Below, piece by piece: positions 34,514 to 42,762 of a DNA stretch of 64,000 bases. Below the pieces are notes generated by a model. It was not told the origin of the DNA and ran no database searches. It saw only the letters and a list, made by a program, of their open reading frames with translations. Source of the stretch: Chryseobacterium taklimakanense (GTDB lineage: Bacteria > Bacteroidota > Bacteroidia > Flavobacteriales > Weeksellaceae); contig NZ_LT906465.1 in assembly GCF_900187185.1 (NCBI RefSeq), forward strand, positions 1,674,001 to 1,738,000, read 5' to 3'. The position numbers and the translations under genes are program-made. Every line of letters starts with the position of its first letter. Within the stretch, counting starts at the first letter, position 1.

Positions 34514-34545
34514 AGCCGTTTTCACCAGTTGTGAGACGGCGTTTT
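34514..34545 (-). terminator. Hairpin terminator (sodC/yraN)
   Basis: GCCGTTTTCAC-CAGTT-GTGAGACGGC with an A-run on its left and GTTTTTC on its right, so it can act for the reverse sodC and the forward yraN. Member of the GAGACGGC family. Confidence 0.75.
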
Positions 34546-34560
34546 TCATAGTTTCATAAT

Positions 34561-35067
34561 TTATTTTATCTCCACACAACCAACTCTGCCACCGGCATTT
34601 CCTGTAGGTTGCGTTTTGAAGTCGTCTGCCTTTGCATGGATAATTATAGATTTTCCTACAATATTTTTAGTTTCGTCAGCGCATCCGATACACCATTTGT
34701 CTGTTTTCATCACTAATCTTGCTGTACCGTTTTTATCTGCTTTCAAATTTCCCAAATCACCCGCATGGTGTTCGCCCACTCCCCATTTTCCGTGCTGGTG
34801 AGAGGTTGGGTTCCAGTGTCCGCCTGCTGAACTTCCGTCAGATGCTGAACAGTCGCCAAATTCGTGAATATGGGCAGCGTGAATACCGTTCGGATTAAGT
34901 TTATACACATTCATATCAAGTTCAACCGTTTTTCCTGTTTGGGTAAATTTTGCGGTCCCCTGGGTTTGTGTATCGCTTTTGGCGTTAATCGTATATGTTT
35001 TCGTAGTGGTGCAGGATACCGCTAATAAAGCACCTGCCGAAATAAGAGAAAGTGATAAAAGTTTCAT
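34561..35067 (-). CDS. sodC: Superoxide dismutase family protein (Cu/Zn type, lipoprotein)
   Basis: Envelope Cu/Zn superoxide dismutase, 168 residues. The signal peptide ends with a lipobox (ALLAVSCTTT). The copper/zinc ligands appear in HAAHIHEFGDCSASDG and GGHWNPTSHQHGKWGVGEHH, with a later D in the GDLGNLKADKNG region and a final histidine in IIIHAKADDF; cysteines in GDCS and GRVGCVEIK can form the conserved disulfide. It removes superoxide in the periplasm. The gene has divergent neighbours and its own terminator. Confidence 0.9.
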   Translation of the reverse strand: MKLLSLSLISAGALLAVSCTTTKTYTINAKSDTQTQGTAKFTQTGKTVELDMNVYKLNPNGIHAAHIHEFGDCSASDGSSAGGHWNPTSHQHGKWGVGEHHAGDLGNLKADKNGTARLVMKTDKWCIGCADETKNIVGKSIIIHAKADDFKTQPTGNAGGRVGCVEIK

Positions 35068-35168
35068 AAAACTGGATTTTTAATGGTCATAAAAATAAGA
35101 AATATTTTTCTGCGGGCTGTTTCCAGATGTTTAATTTGAAATTTTAAGACAAATTTCTGTAAAAACTA

Positions 35169-35198
35169 ACCATTCAGTCAAAAAAAACTACCGTTCAG
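35169..35198 (+). promoter_or_regulatory. LytTR-type binding site before the TonB receptor gene
   Basis: Direct repeats ACCATTCAG (35169-35177) and ACCGTTCAG (35190-35198), start-to-start 21 bp. This matches the published LytTR pattern of two 9-bp repeats with a 12-bp gap. The -7 element TACTTTTG (35232-35239) lies 42 bp after the second repeat start. Confidence 0.7.
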
Positions 35199-35231
35199 CC
35201 AATCTGTTTTTACCAAAGAATTTTCGCCATT

Positions 35232-35239
35232 TACTTTTG
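35232..35239 (+). promoter_or_regulatory. -7 promoter element for the TonB receptor gene
   Basis: TACTTTTG matches TAnnTTTG and lies 20 bp before the ATG at 35259. Confidence 0.6.
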
Positions 35240-35258
35240 AGGCATATTATTCGAAACA

Positions 35259-37469
35259 ATGAAAACACACTTCGCGAAAATCTGCTTTCTATTCCTGGTA
35301 ATGGCTTCTGTAGCCGGTGTGGCTCAAATAAAGATTTACGGGAAAGTTTCCTTCAAAGGAAAAGGCCTCAAAGACATCAACGTAACCCTTAAAAACACTT
35401 ACGACGGCGCAACAACCGATGAACAGGGAAACTATTCTTTTGAAACTTCGGAAAAAGGCAGCCAGACTTTGGTTTTTTCGCATCCGAAATATGTAGAGGT
35501 TGAAGAAAACATTACCATCGGAAACCACAATATTGAGAAAAATACTACGCTAAGAGAAAGCATCAGCGAAATTGATGCCGTGGTGATTACAGCCGGCGCG
35601 ATAGAAGCGAGCGACAAAAAACGGGCAACGGCAATTCTTTCGCCAATTGATATTTACACCACCGCCGGAGCCGACGGACAAATTTCTGCAGCACTGAATT
35701 ATCTTCCCGGAGTGCAGAAAGTAGGGGAGAGCGAAGGTTTATTCATCCGTGGCGGCAGCGGAACCGAGTCCAAAATCTTTATGGACGGCAGTTTGGTAAA
35801 CAATTATTTCTCGAATTCCGTGCCGGGAATTGCCGGGCGCGACCGTTTTAATACATCATTGTTCAAAGGAAATATTTTCTCAAGCGGCGGATATTCTGCA
35901 CTTTACGGGCAGGCGCTTTCCGGTGTGCTGATTTTGGAAAGCGTGGATCTGCCGGAGACAAGTTCGTATGATTTTGGGGTCTCGCCGATATTTTTAAGCG
36001 GAAGTTTTCAGAAATTAACTCAGAATAAGAATGCGTCTTTCGGGACGAGTTTAAGCTATTTCAATATGGAACTGGTGCAGAAAATCTTCAATTACAATAC
36101 CGATTTTGTTACGGCTCCCCAAGGTTTTGACGGCGATTTTAATTTCAGAATTAAAAATAAAAAAGGTGGCTTCCTAAAATATTATGGAAATTTCGACCAT
36201 TATAAAATGGCGGTGCAAAACGAAAGTCTGGAACCGGAATTCGATTTCAGCAAAGTAAATCTGAATTCAGCCAACACATCGCACAACCTTTCTTTCCGTC
36301 AAAAATTCGGTAAATATTTGCTGAATGTTGGCACGTCTTATTCTTACAACACAACCGACATAGGATTTTCAACTATTGAGAATAACGTGGAGTCTCCGGT
36401 AAATTCTATTAAAAAGGATGATAATTATGTGAATTTCAAAACTGTATTAGAAAGGAAAATCAACAAGATCAGTGCAGTTCGCGGAGGCTTCGAACTGAAT
36501 CATGCCTCGGAAAAAACGGATTTCGGGAATTTCAATAAACTTTATAGAGACCTTATCTCATCAGCATTTGCAGAAACAGATTTGGGATTCAGCAATAATC
36601 TTTCAGCAAAATTAGGTTTAAGGGCTGAACATTCTTCTTACTTCGAAAAAACCAATTTAGCGCCGCGTCTGGCGTTGGCATACCGCCTTTCCCCAAAGTG
36701 GACGAGTTCCCTCGCTTACGGAATTTTCTACCAAAATCCGGAGAGCAAATATCTGAATTCACCTGCGTCGTTAAGTTTTCAGAAAGCCGAACATTATATT
36801 TTTCAACTTCAGAGAAATTCGGAAGGCAGAAGTTTGAGGCTGGAAGCTTTTTACGAAGATTATAAAAATCTTGTAAAAACAGAAGGAAACCACGAATTTC
36901 AGACGGCAATTAGTAACAGTGGAAAGGGCTATGGAAAGGGGCTTGAGTTATTTTGGAGAGATAAAAAAACGATCAAAAATATTGATTATTGGCTGAGTTA
37001 TTCTTACCTGGATTCCAAACGAGATTATTTAAACTATCCGGTAAGTTTGAAACCGGGCTTTGCTTCGGAACACACGCTTTCGGCTGTGGCCAAAAAATTT
37101 GTAACCAATTGGAAAACAGGATTTAATCTTTCATACACTTACTCGAAGGGCCGTCCTTATTATGATATTGTTTCGCAGAACGGAGATAATATCATTCGCA
37201 ACGAAGGTCGGCTAAAAGATTATAACGCACTGAATTTCAGTTTAAATTACCTGCCGAATTTAGGCAAAAAGGATTCCAAGGCGTTTACCGTTTTGGTGTT
37301 GAGCATATCAAATATTTTAGGGAATAAAAACGTTTACGGCTATAATTTTTCCAATGACGGCTTGCGCAGTTCCGCAGTAGTTCCGCCGGTGAACACGTTT
37401 GTTTTTCTGGGTGCTTTCATCAGTTTCGGAGTGGATAAAACAAATGAGGCAATTAATAACAATCTATAA
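35259..37469 (+). CDS. TonB-dependent receptor with carboxypeptidase-like regulatory domain
   Basis: Outer-membrane receptor of 736 residues with a signal peptide (MKTHFAKICFLFLVMASVAG). Residues about 25-100 form a carboxypeptidase-regulatory-like domain (IYGKVSFKGKGLKDINVTLK). The plug follows with ...GAIEASDKKRATAILSPIDI and EGLFIRGGSGTESKIFMDGS, then a 22-strand-type barrel of alternating hydrophobic residues. No SusD gene is near, so it is probably not a polysaccharide system. The ligand is unknown. A LytTR-type site precedes its promoter, like those before the next secreted-protein gene and the 2TM operon, so it is likely controlled by the LytTR regulator at 40663. Confidence 0.9.
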   Translation: MKTHFAKICFLFLVMASVAGVAQIKIYGKVSFKGKGLKDINVTLKNTYDGATTDEQGNYSFETSEKGSQTLVFSHPKYVEVEENITIGNHNIEKNTTLRESISEIDAVVITAGAIEASDKKRATAILSPIDIYTTAGADGQISAALNYLPGVQKVGESEGLFIRGGSGTESKIFMDGSLVNNYFSNSVPGIAGRDRFNTSLFKGNIFSSGGYSALYGQALSGVLILESVDLPETSSYDFGVSPIFLSGSFQKLTQNKNASFGTSLSYFNMELVQKIFNYNTDFVTAPQGFDGDFNFRIKNKKGGFLKYYGNFDHYKMAVQNESLEPEFDFSKVNLNSANTSHNLSFRQKFGKYLLNVGTSYSYNTTDIGFSTIENNVESPVNSIKKDDNYVNFKTVLERKINKISAVRGGFELNHASEKTDFGNFNKLYRDLISSAFAETDLGFSNNLSAKLGLRAEHSSYFEKTNLAPRLALAYRLSPKWTSSLAYGIFYQNPESKYLNSPASLSFQKAEHYIFQLQRNSEGRSLRLEAFYEDYKNLVKTEGNHEFQTAISNSGKGYGKGLELFWRDKKTIKNIDYWLSYSYLDSKRDYLNYPVSLKPGFASEHTLSAVAKKFVTNWKTGFNLSYTYSKGRPYYDIVSQNGDNIIRNEGRLKDYNALNFSLNYLPNLGKKDSKAFTVLVLSISNILGNKNVYGYNFSNDGLRSSAVVPPVNTFVFLGAFISFGVDKTNEAINNNL

Positions 37470-37493
37470 GGTGATTATAACGAAAGAAGCATG

Positions 37494-37523
37494 ACGATTC
37501 AGTGACGAAATTTGACGGTTCAG
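37494..37523 (+). promoter_or_regulatory. LytTR-type binding site before the helical secreted-protein gene
   Basis: ACGATTCAG (37494-37502) and ACGGTTCAG (37515-37523), start-to-start 21 bp. The -7 element TATCTTTG (37558-37565) lies 43 bp after the second repeat start. Confidence 0.7.
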
Positions 37524-37530
37524 TTACAAA

Positions 37531-37546
37531 ATTTTCACGTGAAACA
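37531..37546. promoter_or_regulatory. Imperfect parS-like palindrome
   Basis: ATTTTCACGTGAAACA differs from TGTTTCACGTGAAACA in the first two bases only. It falls between the LytTR-type repeats and the -7 element of the next gene. Confidence 0.4.
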
Positions 37547-37557
37547 TTCATCAGAAC

Positions 37558-37565
37558 TATCTTTG
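37558..37565 (+). promoter_or_regulatory. -7 promoter element
   Basis: TATCTTTG matches TAnnTTTG, 36 bp before the ATG at 37601. Confidence 0.55.
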
Positions 37566-37600
37566 AATCAGAATTTTAAAACAACAAAAAATCAATTAAT

Positions 37601-38245
37601 ATGAAAAGATTATTCCTTGCTGCGGCTGTTGCAGCATCTACAGTGTTCGGGTTTGCACAGACCAAATTCGAAACAGCAATGACCGAAAAAGTCGCCAAAA
37701 TTGAACAGCATTTGAAAACAGACGAATTCCAAGCGCTTTCTAATGATTTCACCAGAATCGGAAATGCTGAAAAAACACAATGGCTGCCGTATTACTACGC
37801 CGCATTTGCCCAAATCCAGAAAGGAAGAATTTTGATGCGCGAACAGAAAATGTCGGAACTGGATGCTGTTGCATCTGAAGCACAAAAATCCCTGGACAAA
37901 GCCATGGAATTGAGTAAGGATAATGCCGAACTGTTCATTCTTCAAAAGATGATTCACAACCTGAAAATGATGGTGAACCCAATGGAACGCTATATGACGG
38001 AAGGCGCTCTGGGCGCCGAAAATCTCGCCAAGGCCGAAAAACAGGATCCCGCCAATCCAAGAATTACCTTACTGAAAGCAGAAGATACCTATTTTACGCC
38101 AGAGCAGTTTGGCGGAAGCAAATCCCAAGGTCTGGAACTTTTCCAGAAAGCACTGGAGCAGTTTAAAATTTACAAAACAGCATCACCACTTCATCCAAAC
38201 TGGGGAAAAGCGGAAGCGGAGTATTTCCTGGCACAGAAACCGTAA
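37601..38245 (+). CDS. Secreted helical-repeat (TPR-like) protein of unknown function
   Basis: Protein of 214 residues with a signal peptide (MKRLFLAAAVAASTVFGFAQ). The mature part is helical, with TPR-like segments such as EKTQWLPYYYAAFAQIQKGR, LDKAMELSKDNAELFILQKM and a terminal GLELFQKALEQFKIYKTASP. A role as binding or scaffold protein in the periplasm is an inference. It follows the TonB receptor by 130 bp but has its own promoter with a LytTR-type site, and ends at a strong hairpin terminator, so the two belong to one regulon rather than one operon. Confidence 0.82.
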   Translation: MKRLFLAAAVAASTVFGFAQTKFETAMTEKVAKIEQHLKTDEFQALSNDFTRIGNAEKTQWLPYYYAAFAQIQKGRILMREQKMSELDAVASEAQKSLDKAMELSKDNAELFILQKMIHNLKMMVNPMERYMTEGALGAENLAKAEKQDPANPRITLLKAEDTYFTPEQFGGSKSQGLELFQKALEQFKIYKTASPLHPNWGKAEAEYFLAQKP

Positions 38246-38266
38246 CGAAGCCAGTTTAACATGATG

Positions 38267-38294
38267 AACGGGCATTTTTCGCCCGTTTTTTCAT
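38267..38294 (+). terminator. Rho-independent terminator
   Basis: AACGGGC-atttttc-GCCCGTT stem followed by TTTTTC, 21 bp after the stop of the secreted helical protein gene. Confidence 0.85.
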
Positions 38295-38323
38295 TCGCTT
38301 TTATTTTTAGAAAAAGAACTTTT

Positions 38324-38353
38324 ACCATTCAGTCTACAAAAAATACGGTTCGG
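38324..38353 (+). promoter_or_regulatory. LytTR-type binding site before the 2TM operon
   Basis: ACCATTCAG (38324-38332) and ACGGTTCGG (38345-38353), start-to-start 21 bp. The -7-like TACCTTTA (38388-38395) lies 43 bp after the second repeat start. This suggests autoregulation of the operon that encodes the LytTR regulator. Confidence 0.65.
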
Positions 38354-38436
38354 TAAAGAACAGTTGGCTTTGGGTTTTGCGCTGAACTACCTTTATATCA
38401 TCAAAATCAAATCAATAATTAAAAATTTTAAAATAA

Positions 38437-38721
38437 ATGGAAACATGCAGCAATAGTGAAAAACTTGAACGTGCAAAAAGAAAAGTGAGAAGAATTAAAG
38501 GATTTTACATTCATGCTCTGGTTTATCTGCTTGTAAATCTGTTCATTATATTTAGCAATGGATTTGCAGAAAAGAATGGATTTGCAGATATGGACTCTTA
38601 CTACACAGCGATTTTGTGGGGGTTTGGATTGTTGGCGCACGGACTTACGGTTTTTGGATCGCAGATGATTCTGGGTGACGATTGGGAAGAAAGAAAAATT
38701 AGAGAAATGATGAACAAATAA
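38437..38721 (+). CDS. 2TM domain-containing protein
   Basis: Small membrane protein of 94 residues, first gene of a five-gene operon. It has a basic amphipathic lead (LERAKRKVRRIKGFYIHALV), two transmembrane helices (VYLLVNLFIIF and AILWGFGLLAHGLTVFG) and the closing motif DDWEERKIREMMNK. The PF13239-type 2TM domain is common in flavobacteria but has no established function. Four copies of it occur in this operon. The start METCSNSEK follows an AT-rich leader. Confidence 0.88.
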   Translation: METCSNSEKLERAKRKVRRIKGFYIHALVYLLVNLFIIFSNGFAEKNGFADMDSYYTAILWGFGLLAHGLTVFGSQMILGDDWEERKIREMMNK

Positions 38722-38758
38722 AGCGTTCTTTTCCTATTTTTAATCGGTAAAAATTCAT

Positions 38759-40090
38759 ATGAACAGAAAATTTTTCAGCACATTAATCTGGGTTTCATTT
38801 GGAATCAGCATTTTCATATTTGCTTTTTCCAATGGTGAGAAAACCTTGACAAACGCTTTACTGACCTTCGGAATCACAGTGATGTATACCCTCGTCATTG
38901 GAGTGGGAAACGGATTAGTGAATGATTTTCTGAGCAGGAAATTTTCCTGGGTTGAGCAAACCAGAACACGTGTCATCTACGGCATTATCGGCACAGTGCT
39001 GGCTAACGTGATCCTGGTTTTCTTCTGTAATTATATCAATTTCATAGTAATTCAGGGAAGTGATCCCACGAAGTTCTTCAGCGGAAATATGGGAATTTTT
39101 AATTGGATTACCGTGAATATCTCTCTGTTGGTTTCGGCCATTCTCCACGCCAAAAGTTTTATGGAAGAATGGAAAAAATCTGCGAAAAAAGAGGTAGTGG
39201 AACAGAAACTCATTGCAAAATCTGCCAACGCCCAGTTTGAAACCTTAAAAAATCAACTCGATCCGCATTTCTTGTTCAATTCTTTAAATGTTTTAAGTTC
39301 ATTGATTGATGAGAATCCAAATCACGCCCAAAGGTTTACGTCCTCAATGTCAAAGATATACCGTTATGTTTTGGAGCAAAAGGATAAAGAATTAGTTACG
39401 GTAGAAGAAGAGCTGGATTTTGCAAAAACCTATTGCGATTTGCTGAAAACAAGGTTCGAGGACAGCGTTAACTTTGAGTTTGAAGTGAATGAACAAGATC
39501 GAAAAGGTTTCGTCGTTCCGTTATCGCTACAGTTATTGCTGGAAAACTGCATCAAACACAATTTTGCCACATCCGTAAAACCCTTGAATATCAGAATTTT
39601 CTCAGAGAATGGATTTCTGTGCGTTGAAAATAACCTGCAACAAAGAGAAGTCAGCAAAGACCGTGAGGGAATCGGACTTTCCAATATTGTGCAGCGCTAT
39701 GCACTGATTACCGACCGAAATGTCTTCATCGAAAAATCTGAACAAAATTTCAAAGTAAAAATACCTTTACTCACCGAAAAAATAAACCTAATGACTACAC
39801 AAAATGCCACCAGTGAACAAATGGCTTACGAAAAAGCCGCAAAAAGAGTAGAAGAACTCAAAGGTTTTTACGGAAATCTGATCTCCTACTCTATTTTTAT
39901 TCCTTTCTTATTCCTGATTAACTGGAAGACGTCGCCCAATTACTGGTGGGCATTTTGGCCGATGTTGGGTTGGGGCATCGGTGTGATTTCGCATGGGATT
40001 AAAACGTTCGGAATTAGCAGCGATTGGGAAGAACGCCAAATCCGTAAGTATATGCAAAAAGAAGAAGAAAACGCCAAAAAATGGAGATAA
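38759..40090 (+). CDS. LytS/YehU-type sensor histidine kinase with C-terminal 2TM domain
   Basis: Sensor kinase of 443 residues. The N-terminus has about four transmembrane helices (residues 6-145). The His_kinase domain has LDPHFLFNSLNVLSSLI with H170 as the likely phospho-acceptor, followed by the ATP-binding half with LQLLLENCIKHN (N box) and GIGLSNIVQRY (G box). Residues about 350-443 are a fused 2TM domain (KAAKRVEELKGFY ... SSDWEERQIRKYMQK), unusual for the LytS/YehU type. No periplasmic sensor domain is visible, so the signal may be membrane-borne or come through the 2TM part. The partner regulator is at 40663. Confidence 0.9.
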   Translation: MNRKFFSTLIWVSFGISIFIFAFSNGEKTLTNALLTFGITVMYTLVIGVGNGLVNDFLSRKFSWVEQTRTRVIYGIIGTVLANVILVFFCNYINFIVIQGSDPTKFFSGNMGIFNWITVNISLLVSAILHAKSFMEEWKKSAKKEVVEQKLIAKSANAQFETLKNQLDPHFLFNSLNVLSSLIDENPNHAQRFTSSMSKIYRYVLEQKDKELVTVEEELDFAKTYCDLLKTRFEDSVNFEFEVNEQDRKGFVVPLSLQLLLENCIKHNFATSVKPLNIRIFSENGFLCVENNLQQREVSKDREGIGLSNIVQRYALITDRNVFIEKSEQNFKVKIPLLTEKINLMTTQNATSEQMAYEKAAKRVEELKGFYGNLISYSIFIPFLFLINWKTSPNYWWAFWPMLGWGIGVISHGIKTFGISSDWEERQIRKYMQKEEENAKKWR

Positions 40091-40092
40091 TC

Positions 40093-40392
40093 ATGGAAAA
40101 TAAGCAAAAACACGAGGAAATGCTTTATAAAAAAGCACAGAAAAGGGTGAAGGAAATTTCAAACTTTTACTGGTTTGTAGCCGGTTATATTATTGTTGCA
40201 ATCGTGCTGCTTTTCACGGATTACAGCAAAAATATTTTTAATTTTAATAGCGAATACATTGTTTATATGTTGATTCTGCAGGGAATTTTTCTTTTGGGTT
40301 ACGGCATTTACCTGTTTGTACCCCGACTGCACAATTGGGAAGAACGTAAAACAAGGCAACTTATGGAAAAATACAAAAACAATGGAAAATAA
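40093..40392 (+). CDS. 2TM domain-containing protein
   Basis: Protein of 99 residues from MENKQKHEEM; an ATG at 40081 would overlap the kinase stop and is less likely because the sister genes also begin with MEN or MET. KAQKRVKEISNFYWFVAGYI, a second helix (YMLILQGIFLLGYGIYLFV) and HNWEERKTRQLMEK define the 2TM module. It is the most divergent of the four copies. It overlaps the next gene by 11 bp. Confidence 0.85.
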   Translation: MENKQKHEEMLYKKAQKRVKEISNFYWFVAGYIIVAIVLLFTDYSKNIFNFNSEYIVYMLILQGIFLLGYGIYLFVPRLHNWEERKTRQLMEKYKNNGK

Positions 40393-40666
40393 TATCAAAT
40401 ACGAACAAGCTAAAAAGCGGGTGAAGCAGATCAAAGGATTTTATATTCACGCAGGAGTTTTTATACTGGTAAATGTGTTTTTGGTATGCTTAAAGTTCAT
40501 GAAACATGGGCAAATCGATTTTAATGTTTGGGGAACCAGTCTTTGGGGAGTGGGACTGGCAGCGCATGGCGCATCCGTTTTCTTGCCAAATTTTTTTCTT
40601 GGAAGAAACTGGGAGGAACGCAAAATACGCGAACTTATGGATAAACAGAAAAACTTGAAACCTTGA
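40382..40666 (+). CDS. 2TM domain-containing protein
   Basis: Protein of 94 residues, from MENNIKYEQAKKRVKQIKGF with IHAGVFILVNVFLVCL and SLWGVGLAAHGASVF as helices and RNWEERKIRELMDK at the end. It resembles the first protein of the operon most closely. The stop codon TGA shares bases with the TTG start of the response regulator (TTGA). Confidence 0.87.
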   Translation: MENNIKYEQAKKRVKQIKGFYIHAGVFILVNVFLVCLKFMKHGQIDFNVWGTSLWGVGLAAHGASVFLPNFFLGRNWEERKIRELMDKQKNLKP

Positions 40667-41412
40667 ATAGAATAAAAACCATCATCATCGAAGATGAAAA
40701 GCCGGCAGCAAGAAAACTTGAACGGATTTTGAGTTTATTTCCTGATATTGAGTTGATTGCAACCATCCATTCTGTGGAAGAGGGAATAAATTTTTTTAAA
40801 AATACTCCGCATCCTGACTTAATATTTTCTGATATTGTTCTGGGCGACGGACTTTCTTTTGATATTTTTGAAAAAATTCCGACCAGAAGTTTTATCATTT
40901 ATACCACGGCGTTCGACAATTATACCCTGAAAGCCTTCAAACTGAATTCCATCGATTATCTTTTGAAGCCCATCATGGAAGAAGACTTGAGAAACGCTCT
41001 GGAAAAGTACAAATCTTTTGTGCCGCAGGAACAGCGATATAACAATTTGAATTTCAAAGAATTAATTAAAAAAGAAAAATCATGGCTTTCCAGAATTTTG
41101 GTTAAAATCGGATACAATCTGAAAGTTTTGCAAACCAATGAAATTAGTTGTTTCTACAGCGAGAACAAAATTGTGTACGCCCGGACTTCAGAACGTTCAT
41201 TTCCCACGGATTTTACTTTGGACGAACTTCAGGAAAACCTCGATGAAAGCAAATTTTTCCGGGTGAACCGCCAGTTTGTCATCAATTTAGATTTTATCAA
41301 AAACATTCACACCTCGCCGTATTACAAAGTCGAAATGCAGTTTCAGCCGGAAGAAGAAATTACCGTGAGCCGCGAACGCGTGAAGGATTTTAAGGATTGG
41401 CTGAGCAAATAA
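40663..41412 (+). CDS. LytTR-family response regulator
   Basis: DNA-binding response regulator of 249 residues. The receiver domain has acidic pair D11-E12 (IIIEDEKPAARK), phospho-acceptor D57 (LIFSDIVLGDG) and the switch lysine in LLKPIMEEDL. The LytTR domain (about residues 145-245) has ENKIVYARTSERSFPTDFTL and NRQFVINLDFIKNIHTSPYY. The only plausible start is TTG, four bases overlapping the previous stop. Direct repeats that fit LytTR sites precede three promoters close by, including that of this operon. Confidence 0.9.
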   Translation: MNRIKTIIIEDEKPAARKLERILSLFPDIELIATIHSVEEGINFFKNTPHPDLIFSDIVLGDGLSFDIFEKIPTRSFIIYTTAFDNYTLKAFKLNSIDYLLKPIMEEDLRNALEKYKSFVPQEQRYNNLNFKELIKKEKSWLSRILVKIGYNLKVLQTNEISCFYSENKIVYARTSERSFPTDFTLDELQENLDESKFFRVNRQFVINLDFIKNIHTSPYYKVEMQFQPEEEITVSRERVKDFKDWLSK

Positions 41413-41454
41413 ATAATGGGAACGCACGATAACTCGCGCATCTGTGCAAAACAA

Positions 41455-42642
41455 TTATGAAATCACGCCACTTCCCAGCAGTTCCTCATCTTTATACCAC
41501 GCTGCAAACTGGCCTTCTGCAATGGCAGATTGTGGATTCTCAAACTCGATATAAAAAGCATTCCCGTACTGGTAAAGCGTTGCTTTCTCAAGGGGTTGGC
41601 GGTAGCGGATTCTGGCCATAACATCCATCGATTCGCCGTGTTGTAACCGCAAATCTTCACGGATCCAGTGAACCTCGGAGTTTTCTATTTTCAAGGCTTT
41701 CCGGTAGAGTCCGGGGAAATTTTTCCCTTCACCAACATAAAGGATATTGTTTTCCATATCGCGGTTGATGATGAAACAGCTTTCCTTATGGCCTCCGATT
41801 CCGAGTCCTTTGCTTTGTCCGATAGTATAATATTGTGCCCCCTGATGTTTGCCGATAACTTTTCCGTCAGATTTCCGGTATTTGATTTTAGATGAGAGAA
41901 ATTCCAACTCTTCCAGTTTTGATGAAAAAAGAGGTTTTTCTTTAGAAAATTCAACAAAATCATCAAAAATTTCTACGATTTCGCCTTCTTTTGGCTGGAG
42001 TTGCTGCTTCAGGAATTCGGGTAAACTCACTTTCCCGATGAAACACAAACCCTGCGAATCCTTTTTTTCGGCAGTTACCAAACCAAGTTCTTTGGCAATT
42101 TCCCGAACCTCCGGTTTTGTAAGCTCACCGATGGGAAAAAGGGCCTTAGATAATTGATTCTGATTGAGTTGGCAAAGGAAATAACTCTGATCTTTATTGT
42201 TGTCTTTCCCCGCAAGAAGTTGGTAAATTTCTTTTCCGTTTTCATCTTTGAAGGAGTCCAGGCGTGCATAATGTCCGGTTGCCACTTTATCCGCACCAAG
42301 CGCGAGTGCCGTTTCCAGAAAAACATCAAATTTCACCTCACGGTTGCAGAGAATATCAGGATTTGGAGTGCGGCCTTTTTCATACTCAGCGAACATATAA
42401 TCTACGATTCGTTCTTTGTAAAGTTCGCTCATATCAATCACCTGGAAAGGAATTCCCAGTTTTTGGGCTACCATCAGCGCATCATTGCTGTCTTCAATCC
42501 AGGGGCATTCATCTTCGAGGGTTACGGAAGCATCGTTCCAGTTGCGCATAAAGAGACCAACAACTTCGTGTCCCTGTTGTTGGAGGAGGTAGGCGGCAAC
42601 GCTGGAATCCACACCTCCGGAAAGTCCTACTACTATTTTCAT
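41455..42642 (-). CDS. mnmA: tRNA 2-thiouridine(34) synthase
   Basis: Uses ATP and persulfide sulfur to thiolate U34 of Lys, Glu and Gln tRNAs, 395 residues. The PP-loop is [17 protein letters not shown], the catalytic cysteines are in [12 protein letters not shown] and [16 protein letters not shown], and the family segment [10 protein letters not shown] is present. MnmG, the partner modification enzyme for the same wobble base, lies in the same window. An insertion of about 20 residues ([19 protein letters not shown]) lengthens it compared with E. coli (368). Confidence 0.95.
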   Translation of the reverse strand: MKIVVGLSGGVDSSVAAYLLQQQGHEVVGLFMRNWNDASVTLEDECPWIEDSNDALMVAQKLGIPFQVIDMSELYKERIVDYMFAEYEKGRTPNPDILCNREVKFDVFLETALALGADKVATGHYARLDSFKDENGKEIYQLLAGKDNNKDQSYFLCQLNQNQLSKALFPIGELTKPEVREIAKELGLVTAEKKDSQGLCFIGKVSLPEFLKQQLQPKEGEIVEIFDDFVEFSKEKPLFSSKLEELEFLSSKIKYRKSDGKVIGKHQGAQYYTIGQSKGLGIGGHKESCFIINRDMENNILYVGEGKNFPGLYRKALKIENSEVHWIREDLRLQHGESMDVMARIRYRQPLEKATLYQYGNAFYIEFENPQSAIAEGQFAAWYKDEELLGSGVIS

Positions 42643-42762
42643 ATTTTGGCTACGCTTTCGTTAAGGGAAAGTTTTGCGCTGCAAATTTACGGATTATTAT
42701 TTCTTTAAAGCCTTTAGATTGTGGTACAGAATTCGCTGATGCCATCAATAAAGTCATTTATG

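Noticed and set aside
38970-38980. CACGTG near 38970 as another parS site
   Set aside because: The flanks (GAACACGTGTCA) do not fit the parS consensus; it lies within the kinase gene.
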